From Diphasiastrum complanatum (lineage: Eukaryota > Streptophyta > Lycopodiopsida > Lycopodiales > Lycopodiaceae): 64,000 bases of DNA. Position numbers and translations under genes: made by a program. The stretch spans positions 8,787,234-8,851,233 of the forward strand of contig CM055094.1 of assembly GCA_029204225.1 (NCBI GenBank), written 5' to 3'. Shown here one piece after another: positions 20,890 through 33,420 of this stretch. Under the pieces are notes generated by a model. That model made no database searches. It was not told the DNA's origin and was given only the letters and a program-made list of their open reading frames with translations. Position 1 is the stretch's first letter. Every line of letters begins with the position of its first letter.

Positions 20890-21405
20890 TTAAAATTTAT
20901 TAAAATCTATTTTTATTTTTTAATTTTTGTGAGCTACATTAAATAGATTTCAAATATATGCATTTTGATTGCGCCAAATGTTGGACAAAATTAAAAAAAA
21001 AAACATCTTTAGAAAGAGTCGTTTCAAAGTTTAGAGCTCCTCTAATGGTTGCTATGGTCCATAGCTTAGGGGCTAGATTTGACATGTTTAAGCCACCATC
21101 CATTTCTATTGTTGTTATTGGCTTTAGCCATCCTAGAAAATTGCAAATCTTGACTTATTTCAAGGGAGTTCTAAAACTTGCCATAAGATCATTGACAATG
21201 TGCATTTGAGTGGAGGCCGAATCAGTAGCTGGCAACGCTTGAAAGAATAGAAACGACAGGTTAAAAAAAAACAAAAATCATGACAACACAAATTTAGAGG
21301 GAAAAGCCTTAAAAAGAAGGCATGAGAGCTAAGTGTGATCCAAAATACTAAAGCGCCACATTCGCATGTCTTTGCTTTTTTGGCATTATGCGTGTTAGTT
21401 TAGCC
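20890..21405. other. No gene recognised
   Basis: AT-rich stretch; an 83-codon open frame at 20958-21209 has no motif I know and no supporting signals. Confidence 0.4.
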
Positions 21406-21543
21406 CTCAACCAAGGCTAAGGCCTTAAAAATTTAGGGTGCTACCATAAAGTATCCTTTAACATTGCATTTGTACTCAACCAAGGTTAAGGCCTTAAAAA
21501 TTTAGGGTGCTACCATAAAGTATCCTTTAACATTGCATTTGTA
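21406..21543. repeat. Two tandem copies of a 69-bp unit
   Basis: CTCAACCAAGG(C/T)TAAGGCC... repeats head-to-tail at 21406-21474 and 21475-21543 with one visible difference. It lies directly upstream of the multiplied TATA region of the next gene. Confidence 0.9.
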
Positions 21544-21544
21544 C

Positions 21545-21806
21545 TAGGGGAAATTGATCTTCATTTTAGTTAGGGTTTTAGGGAGCATCAATTGGGGTTT
21601 TAGGGAACTATAAAATAGCCAATCAGGTTTTAGTTAGGGTTTTAGGGAGCATTAATTAGGGTTTTAGTAACCTATAAAATAGCCAGGTTTTAGGGAGCAT
21701 CAATGAGGGTATTAGGGAACTATAAAATAACCAATCAGGTTTTAGTTAGGGTTTTAGGGAGCATTAATTAGTTAGTAACCTATAAAATAGCCAATCATCC
21801 TAGTTG

Positions 21807-21851
<45 letters not shown>

Positions 21852-21883
21852 GTGAGAGAGAGAAGTGCGACGTGGAAGGAGAG
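21545..21883 (+). promoter_or_regulatory. Promoter of anthranilate phosphoribosyltransferase with four TATA/CCAAT units
   Basis: Imperfect tandem repeats each carry TAGGGTTTTAGGG (telo-box-like, TTTAGGG) and TATAAAATA followed by a CCAAT or CCAGG sequence. TATAAAA starts at 21609, 21673, 21721 and 21781; the last is 103 bp before the ATG. A (GA)n run (about 21811-21849) forms the 5' leader. The repeats suggest transcription may start at more than one position. Confidence 0.55.
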
Positions 21884-24800
21884 ATGGCGCAGCGGCTGAT
21901 ACTACATTGCGATTCCTTTGCTTGGAGATGCTGCTGCATTCATGTGCAGCAGCAGGCACAGAACAAGCCCTTGATCTCCCACGTTATCCCTCACCTGCTT
22001 TCAAAAACCCACAAACATCCTTGGAAGAGCGCCCTTTTTATGAAGCCAAGGCATCGTCGAAGGACTTCTTCAATCAGCGTCATTGCTTCGCATCAAAACG
22101 TGGCAGAGCAAGGGACATTTGTTCAAACTGCATCAATTCATGAGGTGCACATATTATAGCCTCTCAATCCCAACGAGTCTTAAAAGTATTGTTGCAGGTG
22201 TCTTGGTAAGTCTACTTTATGTGTGAATGTAGAGTTGTTTTCATGCGGCCAGGAGCTTCACGAAATGAAAACGGAATAAATGTTTTGTCCATTTTAATAC
22301 CAGTTGTCAATTCTACAGCAGCGAAGAAGCTATCACCATAGTAAATCCTGAACTGTTTTGTAGCTGCATGTCTGTATATTGGGGAATAAATTTTCTGGTG
22401 ACCTGTCCATTAGTCAAAACAGTCTCAAATTCATGGTGAGGCAGCTAGGCGTCCGTATGCATAAACAGCCATTGAACCTCTTGGAACGGTCAGTAGTTCT
22501 AGAGTAAAGGATGGCAAGGCATACCCCTTTTAAGGCTGGATTTTTCAAATAGGCTATAATCTAACTTTAAAACTCCTACATAAGCTTTTTATGGGCAAAT
22601 TATTGTCATTATGGGTGCCAAAATTCCTAAGATATTGGCAATAAATATCCATAATCTGTCTCGGTTTTTTTACGGAATCCTTCAAACAATTTTGGGAAAG
22701 AAAAAAGAAGTGCAGGTGAAAGAACTCACAAATTACATGAACTTTCATGTATTGCTGGTTTTTGTGACTATGTCAAGGAAGATATATTTCGAATGTGCTG
22801 TTTTAGGCTAAGGATAAGGATCTACTTGTGAATTTAAATAAAGATTTCAAACCACTTCTGAGACTTGAATAATGAGCCAAAAAAATCTTTCACAAATTGC
22901 TCTTTGGTTCATCATTCATGTAATTATTTACTTTAATAGATTAATATGATTTTATATACAATCATTCATTTCTATTTTGAAACTGGGTGCTGGTAGGGGT
23001 GTTCAGTTTTTGGAGAAGCTTATAAGCAAGACAAGTCTAACAGAAGTTGAAGCAGAGGAACTGATGGAACTGCTACTTTCTGGAGCAGATCCTGTGCAAA
23101 TTAGTGCCTTTTTGGTACTGCTCAGGGCCAAAGGTGAAACGTTTGACGAGGTGAATATTCGTTTCTGCACATTTGTTTTTTAAAATGTTCTATGGAGCTA
23201 TTCTAACAAGGGTTGTGGTTTGGGTTTTTGTTTTTGCAACAATGCTTTGGTAATTTAGCACCGGTTCTTATCCATAATCCTAAAGAGGAACCTTAAAGGC
23301 CGGTGATAGTGGTCCTCCGATATGTGGTGAGTTGGTGAGGACCTCCTTTCCTATAATAGAGGTCAGGAGTTCGACTCTAAGAGGACAAGAAGACAAAAAA
23401 AAGGGCCAGTGATTTTGACCATGTTAACTGCTATTATGCAATTACTCCCTTGATGCTCATGAGTCATCTGGGAAATAGTTTTGCAAAACGGTATCGTGTG
23501 CATTTTCTGCAAAAACATATTGGAAAGCTTTAGTTACAAATAAGCATTCAAAATTTTTACTAAATCTACAATGACTAGAAGGTTGATAGTTTTTTGTAAG
23601 GTACTCAATGTGTGACACTAAAATGGTAACATCTTACTATTGAGACTCTTAATCTTGTGATCCTTCTATGAATTTGAGATATTCCTTGCATTTTTTTGAG
23701 TCGCCAACATTCAGCATACATCTACATATTGTACGTATATGAGATGATTTTAATGTTGATTCTATCTTAAGTCACTAACCCTCATGACAAGAGGATCTTA
23801 GAGCATTATCTGACTTAAATCAAAAGGAACAACTTATAGGCTGACATTCATTCACTTTGTGATTACCTATTGTAAGAAAATGTGTAGATTGCAGGCTTGG
23901 CACGAGCAATGATTAAGCATTCTGTACCTGTGCCTGGATTGCCTGCTGCCCTTGACATTGTTGGTACTGGAGGAGATGGTGCTGACACTGTAAATATCTC
24001 AACTGGAGCCTCCATCTTAGCTGCAGCTTGTGGTGCAAAAGTTGCCAAGGTATGAATGGGTCCTGGGAGGCTTCAGCCAAATCATCATGTGTTTTCTATT
24101 GTTGTATATTCATGCTGCTTTTCCCTTGGCCACTTGCAAATAAAGGCAACGTAATTGATTGATTGATTGGGGTTAAGTGTTGCTTGTACTTGGAAATTAT
24201 CCTAATCCGTTCTTTTTATGATTGACTCAGCAAGGGAACCGATCCAGCTCATCTGCTTGTGGTAGTGCTGATGTCTTGGAATCACTCGGCATAGCAATAG
24301 ATTTGGGACCCAAGGTTGGCTCAACCCCTGATTTATGTGCATTGGTGAAGCCTTTGCCAGACATTGCATACTTTAGCAATAATCGATCTTGTGATCCTGA
24401 AGGGAACTCATGATAAAGTGAGAATCTTGAAGTTTATGGCACTTGATCAGAAACTTTCTATGACAAAGCAGAGAGGTGTTACACAAGATAAGGAAAAAAG
24501 CTTGCTATTTGGGTTTTCCAATGTGTAGGCAGGTATTTAGGTACAGGAAGGCGTTACTTTTCATCAGGCTTCTTAGCTTCATGGTTTCTGTTATCTGCAG
24601 GGAGTAGCTACTTGTGTAAAGGATGTTGGAATTGGGTTTATGATGTCCCCTAAGTATCATCCGGCAATGGCTTTGGTTTCTCCTGTAAGGAAAGCTTTGA
24701 AGCTCAAGACCGTGTTCAACATTCTTGGTCCCATGCTTAACCCTGCTCGCGTCCCTTATGCAATCGTTGGAGTCTATTCTGCTTGCTTAGTAAGTTCCCT

Positions 24801-25913
24801 TAATTTGAATTTCTAGCCTTTTTGGAGAAACTCGTGAACAAAGAGTGTATTAAGGTGAGCTTTAGGACTCCAGTTGCATATTAGGTCCGGAGTTACAGTA
24901 TACCTTTTTGCCGTTGTACATGAATACGTTAACCTGAAACTCATGTACAAGTTCAATTTCATGGCCACACATGCTATACTTTTTTTTCATTATTATAGCT
25001 CGCACTGTACTTTTGGAAATCATTTTCATTACTTTTTTCTGCCTAGCCTGGAACTATTAATTTGGGTTTTGCCTATTTACCTCTCCTAAGTGAGAACTTA
25101 TCTTATTGCGAGTTTGCAACCTCCACCTCCACACATAATGAACAGGCTGCATTCTCTGGATCAACATGAATGCAAGAAATCACTCAGCTGCTGATAAAAG
25201 AATGAATGACGCCTCTGTCAACTAGGTACTATGCCCTTTGCATCATCGAGAGGGTATATAACTGTAGAAGATGGACCTAGTAACTCATCTAGGAAATGTA
25301 GCTCTTAATTATCCACAGCATCAGCCTCGTGAAAATGATTGGTAGATAGCAGTAGCATTAGGTGGCTATTTACAATATTTTGCCCTATGATATGAGCTTT
25401 TACAAATAAAGCACGAGTTGTTAGTATGGATCTTATTTATTTCCTTTGGACTGCATCATCTATGGAATGTAGGTGGTGATGTAGATGATGGTCTAACAAT
25501 AGCAGTAATAACAATTGAACTTGTCAGAACAACAGTGATGGAGCAGGTCATGTTGTGGCCCTATATTTCTACTGGTTGGGATACTTATGTTGCAATGTAG
25601 CAGCAAGAGACATTGCCTTAGACAGTGAAGTAGGTCGGAAGAAGGCAACATGATACCTGAGAGATCCCCATAGTCTCTGATGTAGTGACAGATTCTAGCT
25701 CATTTTTGTTCATATTGGACTCTGTTCAGGGACCAGTCACCGGGAATCAAGATTCAGAAGGTTAAAATGAAATCTGTGATTCTCGACTACCTAATGACTA
25801 GTTGATACATTCTAATTTCTCCAACTTGCAAGTGGGATAGAAAATTGAAAATTGTGTTCACTGTTCAGTGTTAGTCACTAGTGTGCTAGGTGCCTCTTTC
25901 GAAAAATTAATGG

Positions 25914-25996
<83 letters not shown>

Positions 25997-26330
25997 AGAC
26001 ACACACAGTGCACACACACGCACACACGCACATCTATAATCTATTTCTATTTTGTGATTGACGATTGTGAGCTCTGATATATCATATCAGATAGATTACA
26101 AATTTCAATTCTGAATTTACAATGCACATTAACCTAGAAAGAAGTTAGAACTTAGTTATAGTTTGATCAATGAAGACTCAAATGTAATATCGACAATGAT
26201 AGTTTATAAAACCATTAATGATCAAAGTTCAAACAGTGAACACAATAGACCACAGACGATACTAAATACAATGTGCATGTCATGTCATGACCCAGTCACA
26301 ATGTTGCTCAATAAGTCTCTCTCATCTAGT

Positions 26331-26404
<74 letters not shown>

Positions 26405-28029
26405 AAAAGTCCTCGAGTAGGGCTGTTCGGGTGCCTTTTTGCCAGAGGCCGATTTGAATCAGCCCATTCGAATCGCAGTTCAGTGTTCGAATCGCTGATT
26501 CGTGAAACATTGTTTGAGACTAAAATATCGACGACCCCCTCCATCACAGCCTATCATTGCCTCAAGCTCCTATGTATATTGTACAATAGGTGTTGAGTAC
26601 AGTGGACATGCCTCCCTCACCCCAACAATGCATAGTATTTCCTCGGCTAGCCCTTGAAGTGATCTAAAAAGTGTCATGTTATGCAATGTTACTAATATCA
26701 TGTACACCATGGTCTCATTTTTGCGTCAAAACAGCACAAGTCAGGGAAGCTGAGACAGAAAGTGTTCTAGGATCTGTAGTTTGTTTGAAACGTGATGGAA
26801 ATGCAACTGATGTGATGTATGGATACGAGGAAGAAGGATGAGGCAGTTGCTTTTAAAGGTATAAATTGGGAGTCTGATAATCTGAGAGTACGTTACTGGT
26901 GGATGTGGTGTTAGTTGGTGGTAGATTGTTGATTTCGTTCTTTTTGAGGAGATTAACGTTTTCCATGTCTATTTGCAGACTTAAGGGTTTCCATGTAAGA
27001 TTCATATATTTGTTGGGAAAGCATTCTTTATCAAAAGAGTGAACTTGTCAAATTCATTTGCAAATATATTCTCTGTTTTGTTGTTGTTTTGATTATAAAT
27101 GTCATTCTGATTTTTGTTCTTGTTCTTTCGCCAAAGATCTTCTCTTTGATCTTGTATATGATTAAGAGGAAATTCTACCTCTCTGTTCTACATTTTTGTA
27201 TCCATTTTTTTCTTGCTACAAGGATTGTGCATTTTCATTAAAGTCTGAATGCTCCTGTTGTAGAGGAGAATCCCATCCAAAGACAATACGATTTTATGTA
27301 ATCCAATATATTTTTATGTCTCATTTTGTAAGCCATCCTCTTATGACTTAGTTTTTGCTTTTATTTTTTCCTTGATCTCTGGGTATCTACTGAAAGTTGT
27401 TCATCTTCAAATAGGTGGAGAAGATGGCCAGAGCTCTTCAGTTGTTTGGAATGAAGAAAGCATTGGTTGTGCATTCCGAAGGCTTGGATGAAATTAGCCC
27501 ACTTGGTAAATTGCTGTTGAAATGATTATTAGCTTTGAAGTTATCAGTTGGTGAGCACCTTGACATCATCTGCCAGCCAGGACCCAACTTTCAAGTTTGT
27601 TAGTTCAAAGTTGAAAGTTGGATGCCTGGTATGGAAATACTCTTCAGTGGATTTCACTGTCAAACCAAAGGTGGCATCTTTTTCCTTACAATGTGAGGCC
27701 CAATATGCACAAGTATTTTAACAACCCATTTCCAATAAGATAGAAGTAACCTTGATGACCGAGTCTACGACCAGGCTAAGCATTTCCAATATAGGGATCA
27801 CCATAGATAGAAGTAACCATGATGGCTATTATTATGATAAGCCCAAGCATTTCTATCATAGGGATCACTGTACTACATGCTAAGTGATTTACAAACTGTT
27901 AAGTGGTATCTGCTTTAAGTGTTTTGCTTTTCTATTGAAATGTTTAAAATTATCTGTTATTGTTTGCAGGCCCAGGGATTATGCTGGAGGTCACGCCAGC
28001 TACAATTCAACAGTTTTCTTTTGATCCAC

Positions 28030-28085
<56 letters not shown>

Positions 28086-29295
28086 CATTGATTAAGTACA
28101 TGTTGATTGGGTCAAAAGTGTCAGGTTTGATTCCACCCTCTACTTCCATGATGACTATGTACCCTTTTCCAATTCTAACAAGATTTTCTGTTTTGTTAGT
28201 TTTCTCGCCGTTTCAGCACGGCATGAAGTCTCAACTGAAGGATGTTTGATGTAGTCGTACTTTATAGTTTTTTCTTCGTAGATGTTGTATGATATGAAGT
28301 GTTTCGATGAGAGGATAGTTTCCCTGAAATTCTCTCTTATCGACTCATTATCATCTTACAATGTAACAAGCTTGGATAATCCCACATGCAGGCTGTGGTC
28401 ATTTGGTAATAAATTTCTTTGCAAAGAATATCCTGGCTGGAGACAAGATGAGTAGGCTTAATTCAACATGCTTCAAAATGGGTCATTGTGAATTTCTATG
28501 TTATAGAGCGTTTTAAGCTATTCTAATTATTCTAATCATCACAATGTATGCACTGGAAAAATCAAATGCTTTTTGTATGGGTCATTGATTGTTAAAAGCC
28601 CAATGAGAGTTCCTTTTTTCTTTATGTATTGTAGAAATTCAGCATTTGAGAGTTTTATGTCTCTCGGATGTCAAATTGTTTTATCGTTGTCTCGAATATG
28701 CTGAAAAATACCAAGCGGCGCAATTTTTGTTTAAGGTAACGTAGCTGTATTGCAACAGTGAATTTTGGTATTCCTCGTTGTAAATTAGAAGATTTGCGTG
28801 GAGGGAATCGTGATGTGAATGCTGCAATTCTGAGGGAAGTCCTTGCTGGACAGCAGGGTCCTGTAGCAGATGCACTGGTTTTTGCTCTTGCCTTCCTTTT
28901 TATTGCTTTCCCATTATATGCGGTTACCATGAATTTTTTCTTCTAGTACAGGAGGATGTGGTCTGAGTTTTACTTCTTCCTATCAGATATTGAATGCTGG
29001 AGCTGGGCTCTTGGCATGTGGTTTTGTCAATGATTGGAATAGTGGTATTGAATTGGCTCGTAAGGTTCAGCAATCTGGAAGAGGACAAACGGTACTTGAT
29101 GATTGGATTCATCTTTCGCAGGTAAACTGTCATGCAGTCCTTATCTACATCTCTGAGTTTAAAGCATTATATGTATTGGTCTGTGGTGGTTGTCTGATTT
29201 TTGTATTTGCAACTTTATATTTGGCACATTCTTGCTCATTTTTCTGGAAATTGTGACAGAAATCAAAGCGGGAGGAAGTGGATGCAGCTGCCTGA
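21884..29295 (+). CDS. PAT1: Anthranilate phosphoribosyltransferase, plastid
   Basis: Transfers phosphoribose from PRPP to anthranilate, the second committed step of tryptophan synthesis, in the plastid stroma. Ten exons join without frame conflict: 21884-22144, 23007-23150, 23888-24049, 24231-24314, 24601-24789, 27415-27505, 27970-28029, 28759-28877, 28987-29121, 29260-29295 (426 residues). Residues 1 to about 75 are Ser/Arg/Lys-rich, as in a chloroplast transit peptide. Key motifs: GTGGDG 161-166 and NIST 171-174 (PRPP loop), KQGNRSSSS 189-197, NPAR 264-267, and the Mg-binding Asp305-Glu306 in LDEISPLG. Length and order fit the plant family. The start is the first ATG in frame (MAQRL). Intron 5 is 2.6 kb and carries microsatellites; the donor of intron 7 (C|GTCTCT) is embedded in a (CT)n tract. 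Confidence 0.93.
23275..23420 (+). repeat. Possible tRNA-derived SINE in intron 2
   Basis: ATGTGGTGAGTTGGTGAGGA and, downstream, GGAGTTCGACTC resemble pol III A and B boxes about 50 bp apart, followed by an A-rich tail (GACAAAAAAAAGGG). This is the layout of plant tRNA-derived SINEs; no target duplication was verified. Confidence 0.4.
25919..26030. repeat. (CT)n microsatellite with adjoining (CA) stretch, intron 5
   Basis: About 72 bp of CT from 25919, then short ACACAC tracts to about 26030. Inside the largest intron of the anthranilate phosphoribosyltransferase gene. Confidence 0.95.
26333..26404. repeat. (CT)n-(CG)n compound microsatellite, intron 5
   Basis: About 58 bp of CT is followed by GCGCGCGCGCGC, an alternating purine-pyrimidine run with Z-DNA potential. 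Retention of (CG)n is unusual in an AT-rich, normally CpG-depleted intron. Confidence 0.93.
28030..28082. repeat. (CT)n microsatellite fused to the intron 7 donor
   Basis: The exon ends TTTGATCCAC at 28029 and the intron begins GTCTCTCTCT, so positions +1 to about +53 of the intron are dinucleotide repeat. See the finding on this site. Confidence 0.9.
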
Positions 29296-29640
29296 CTCAG
29301 TTTCATTGAATCGTTATGCTACAAGAAGTAGCTCACCGACCGTCCTTTGTGCCTAAATTTTCCTACCCAAAAGGGTAATCATTCATTTGCATTGTCAACC
29401 TGCTATGACTTTCGCTAAGTTGGAAGGAGCAGCAAAATAATTTGACAATGTTTTTTGAGGGCCACATGGGCTACAGATCCAAAATTATTAACTAGTAATG
29501 GGTCTGTTGGATCAATTATCAAGTTGACTCAATCCAAGACCTATGTCAACATAGAACATTTTAACAGTGTTCAATAATACCTGTAGAAAGGTTTTTTTAA
29601 TTCTTACAACAGCCTGCCTGCTTATATATAGGCCCTAAAC
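29296..29640. other. 3' flank of the phosphoribosyltransferase gene
   Basis: Holds the gene's 3' UTR and a short AT-rich spacer before the duplicated Copia segment. No further feature seen. Confidence 0.5.
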
Positions 29641-30910
29641 TATTGTTTGTTTGGGAAGACTGGACTAACACTCCTAATGGTACAAGATGATCAAGAAAGT
29701 AGAGATGCCCTTCTATGGTATCTCAATCCCGGTGTTTCTCAGCACATGACTCCATGTAAGTTCTTATTCGAAGAACTCACCGCAGATTCGAAGTGTATTT
29801 ACTTCGGTGACTCCAGTACACATCAAATTGAAGGCCAAGATTCCATACGCCTTCATCTTCTAAATGGTAATTCAGCATTGCTTAAGGATGTACTTTATAT
29901 ACCTAAGCTGACAAAGAATTTGCTTTCTATCAACAAGCTTATAGATCAGGGCTGTAGAGTCTTGTTCAATTCAAAGCAAGGTACTATTTTGGATAAAGAT
30001 CGTAATGAAATCCTCTATGCAAATAGAGAAGGTAATTTGTACATTTTGAGTCATGAGTATGCACTTTCCACCAATGTGAGTACTTCAAATGTCCAGTTAT
30101 GACATCAAAGATTAGGACACCTAAACATGAGATCTATCTTGTACATGCATCGTAATAATATGGTTAAGAATCCAAGTATTAATGTTGTCTCCACTGACAT
30201 TAAACATGTTTGTGAGATGTGCTTACTAGGCAAACATCTTAGATCAAGATTCCCAAAGGGACAAGCCGTCAGAGCTAAGTCCATTCAAAAATTGATACAT
30301 AGTGTTCTGTGCAGCCCTATGACTATACTTTCTCTGGGTTCAACACTATATGTTCATTGAGAACAAGTCTGAGACATTCAACTGGTTCAAAGAATTCAAG
30401 CAGTTTGCTGAGACACAGACTGGTCGAAAACTCAAGACCCTACGCTCTGACAGTGGGGGAGAATATTTGTCAGACGAAATGTCTGACTAGTTATCATCAT
30501 GCGACATTCATCATCGGTTCACCACTAGCTACACACCATAGTAGAATGGAGTAGCCGAGAGGAAGAACCAAACACTACTTAATGCAACACGATCGATGAT
30601 GTCAAATGCTTAACTATCCAAGAATTTTTGGGCTAAAGCAATTTCAACATGTTGCTATCTGTAAAATTATTCAATCACTAAAGCAGTCAGCTCAAAGACT
30701 CCCTTCGAAGCCTTTCATGGATACAAACCGAGTCTAAAGCACCTCGAAGTGTTTGATTGTCATTGCTACATGCAGATTCCTCTTGATCTAAGAAAGAAAC
30801 TCGATCCTATTAGCTATAGAAGTATCTTTATTGGATACTCAACATTAAAGCTGCTCAAAAAAATTTGTAGCGTAACATCAGTTTCGATTCCCTTGGAGAC
30901 ATTTCTGTTG
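29641..30910 (+). pseudogene. Copia pol relic, copy B
   Basis: Duplicate of 208-1560. The protease-position motif is WYLNPGVSQHMT (active-site Asp replaced), followed after a stop by HQRLGHLN, CEMCLLGKHLRSRFPKG and integrase fragments (TLRSDSGGEYLSDEMSD). A deletion of about 67 bp relative to copy A removes the FIDDYSRFT section. Both copies share the mutated active site, so it was lost before the duplication. Confidence 0.85.
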
Positions 30911-31337
30911 TGAGCCATTTTTTTTTACTGCAGTGAAGGCAAATGAGGCCAATTTTGAAGTAGCTATATACTTTATCAAATGCTGGCCTATGGCCAAATT
31001 CTATTTAATTCCTTATGAAAATAAGTAAGTCATTTTAGCTGAGCAATGTTTGTCTTTTAGTTTGATATTTATATTTCTTTATGTAAGGTCTCTAATTTTT
31101 TTTGAATATTGCAGCCGACAGAATATTCGTAGATTCGAGAGAAAATATCTTACAAGCCTTTAAGGCTATTTATGCTAGTCTTTGCATATGTACAAAGTTG
31201 GTAACCGCTTCATCGCCTTTGGGATATTTGGTTGTCCAGGTATTTTTAGGGTTGTTGATACGTTTGGCGACATCGGTTTGCCAATGTAAAAATATGCGAA
31301 AAATCGAAAAACCAAAAGGTGCCTTTAGACCAAAGGT

Positions 31338-31461
31338 GTGCAACTCCTGAAGGTGCCCTTAGTTTAAAGGTAGCGAAAAAGCTGAAAGGCTGAAGGGAAA
31401 AAAAAAAAAGCCGAAGGCAAAAAAGCCATCTTTAAACTAAGGGCACCTTCAGGAGTTGCAC
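31338..31461. repeat. Perfect 32-bp inverted repeat, second copy
   Basis: Arms 31338-31369 and 31430-31461; same arms as at 2000-2124, loop 60 bases with different A-rich composition. Confidence 0.8.
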
Positions 31462-32066
31462 ATGTGAAGAATTTCAGATCACTAAGATCCAAATAATAGA
31501 TCTTGAAAAAAACACATATGAATAATAAAGTACTGTTGTTGTCCGTACAAAACCAGTAACCTACTGTATTTCACACATGTGAAAAGCTATATTGCGTAGA
31601 AGTCTAATATCGGTATTTCTATTGGTCCACATGGCAATGCAATGAGGAATTAAATAAAAAGACATCCTTTACAAAGGCCCTCTTCAGACTCATATTTTCT
31701 CTAATGGAATCAAACAATATTGAACATTTTGATAAGTGTAATTGCTCATATTAATAAGGTAAGTAGGTGCATTTACATGTCCATGGATGGATCAACATAT
31801 AATATAATAGATATATGTGAAATATAGACTTAAATCATTATTTGAATCTTAATTGACAAAATTTGTCATTTATGTTGGTTTATATGATCTCTTTTCAAAA
31901 GTCGTCATCGTAGTGGGTTTCTTTCCTAGTTTAACCTCATCCCAAGATCCAAGCAATCTAGCATAAAGGAGAAGAAGTCAGTTTTGATGTGCAGGATCGT
32001 TCCCATGAAAGCGATAACATATATCAAATTACAGCATGATCCACACCTAACTCTAACACCCTAAGC

Positions 32067-32556
32067 ATTAACACTATACCATTAACACTACAATCCACAA
32101 TGAAGATAGTTTACTCTTTCTCTCTCTCCCTTTCTCTCACAAATAGTATAAGAAATAGCAATTCTCATAACATTCAAATCCAACAATTAGCAAATACAAC
32201 AAAAGCATGAAAGATGGAATAAAAGTGATAGAGAGCAAGGACATTCACAAATCCATTTCATAAGAGAACCAATTTGCTTGTATTGAAAGGAGGATATGAA
32301 CATGAGGAGCAACTCGAGTTTCCCCTTTTTATAGTGGAGGGAGGGCCTTGGCCTCAAAATCCTATTGGCCTATTTCTACCTCCTTAACTATTCACAGTCC
32401 CCACTCATTTTTTGACAACTCTCACAAATCACATTCATAATACAAAGCTAACCCTAGCATGCCAAGACCAAGATGCCTAAATGCAAGCTAACCATTAACA
32501 CTACTCCATTAACACTATGATCCACTCACACTACTTCAGTAAAGGAAAAACTTACT

Positions 32557-32641
<85 letters not shown>

Positions 32642-32893
32642 GTATAATAAAGATAAATCCCAACAACTAGCAAATCCAACAATTGATAAATCCAAAGAAA
32701 GCATGAGAGATGGAGGAGGAAAGAAGAAGAGCAACAACATTCACAAATTCATTTCATAAGAGAACCAATCTGCTTGTATTGAAATGAGGATATGAACATG
32801 AGGAGCAACTCGAGTTTGCCCCTTTTTATAGTGGAGAGGAGGGCCTTGGCTTCAAAATCCTATTGGCCCATTTCTACCTCCCTAACTATTCAA
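32067..32893. repeat. Tandem duplication of about 0.35-0.4 kb, offset 496 bp
   Basis: The stretch containing CATTTCATAAGAGAACCAAT...GGAGCAACTCGAGTTT...GAGGGCCTTGGC occurs at 32255-32390 and again at 32745-32885, with homologous upstream sequence (ATTAACACTA...TCCAC, (CT)n, AGTATAA). The second copy's CT tract has expanded. It may be two LTR or promoter units of an undetermined element. Confidence 0.75.
32560..32639. repeat. (CT)n-(CA)n compound microsatellite
   Basis: About 40 bp of CT runs straight into about 38 bp of AC. Confidence 0.95.
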
Positions 32894-33189
32894 ACTTAAA
32901 AAAGAGTAAAAACCCATTCAATAATTGGAGGGAACCAATTTGAAATTGAATTTTAACCAATTTTGGTGGGAGTCCCAATTTTATTCACTAACTTGACATT
33001 TAGGTCTACGACATTAAAAGTCCCGCAAAAAGTCCTAAGTTCCTTTTATTGACTTTCTAACTATCAAATAACTATGTGATCATGGAGTTGGACTTACACA
33101 CGTAGGGTGCCAAATCCCTCTCATTTATTAACTAGGATTAGGGTTGTCTCGGGATCCGCAAACTCTCCAACAATCATCTATGCCAAAAT

Positions 33190-33420
33190 GACAATTTTTT
33201 TAAAGTTTTTTGGTTTAATTTGTGGATAAGTGGGTAGATAAAAGACAAATAGATGAATTTAATGATATAACATCTTTAGGTTGATATAAATGAGTTATAT
33301 GTGTTTCAATGCATATCAATGTGTACTAATGTATCTATGGATCAAACAATTTTAAACACATGATCAATAGGTATAATACCCAACAATAAGATTATTAGAT
33401 ATATTTAGACATAGGCAGAT
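33190..33420. repeat. Inverted copy of part of the 20-kb dispersed element
   Basis: Reverse complement similar to 20470-20700 (shared GTGGATAAGTGGGTAGATAAAAGAC and GGTATAATACCCAA sections). Confidence 0.65.

Noticed and set aside
21545-21800. Interstitial telomere array
   Set aside because: TTTAGGG-like words occur, but inside longer 50-65-bp promoter repeats and not as consecutive heptamers.
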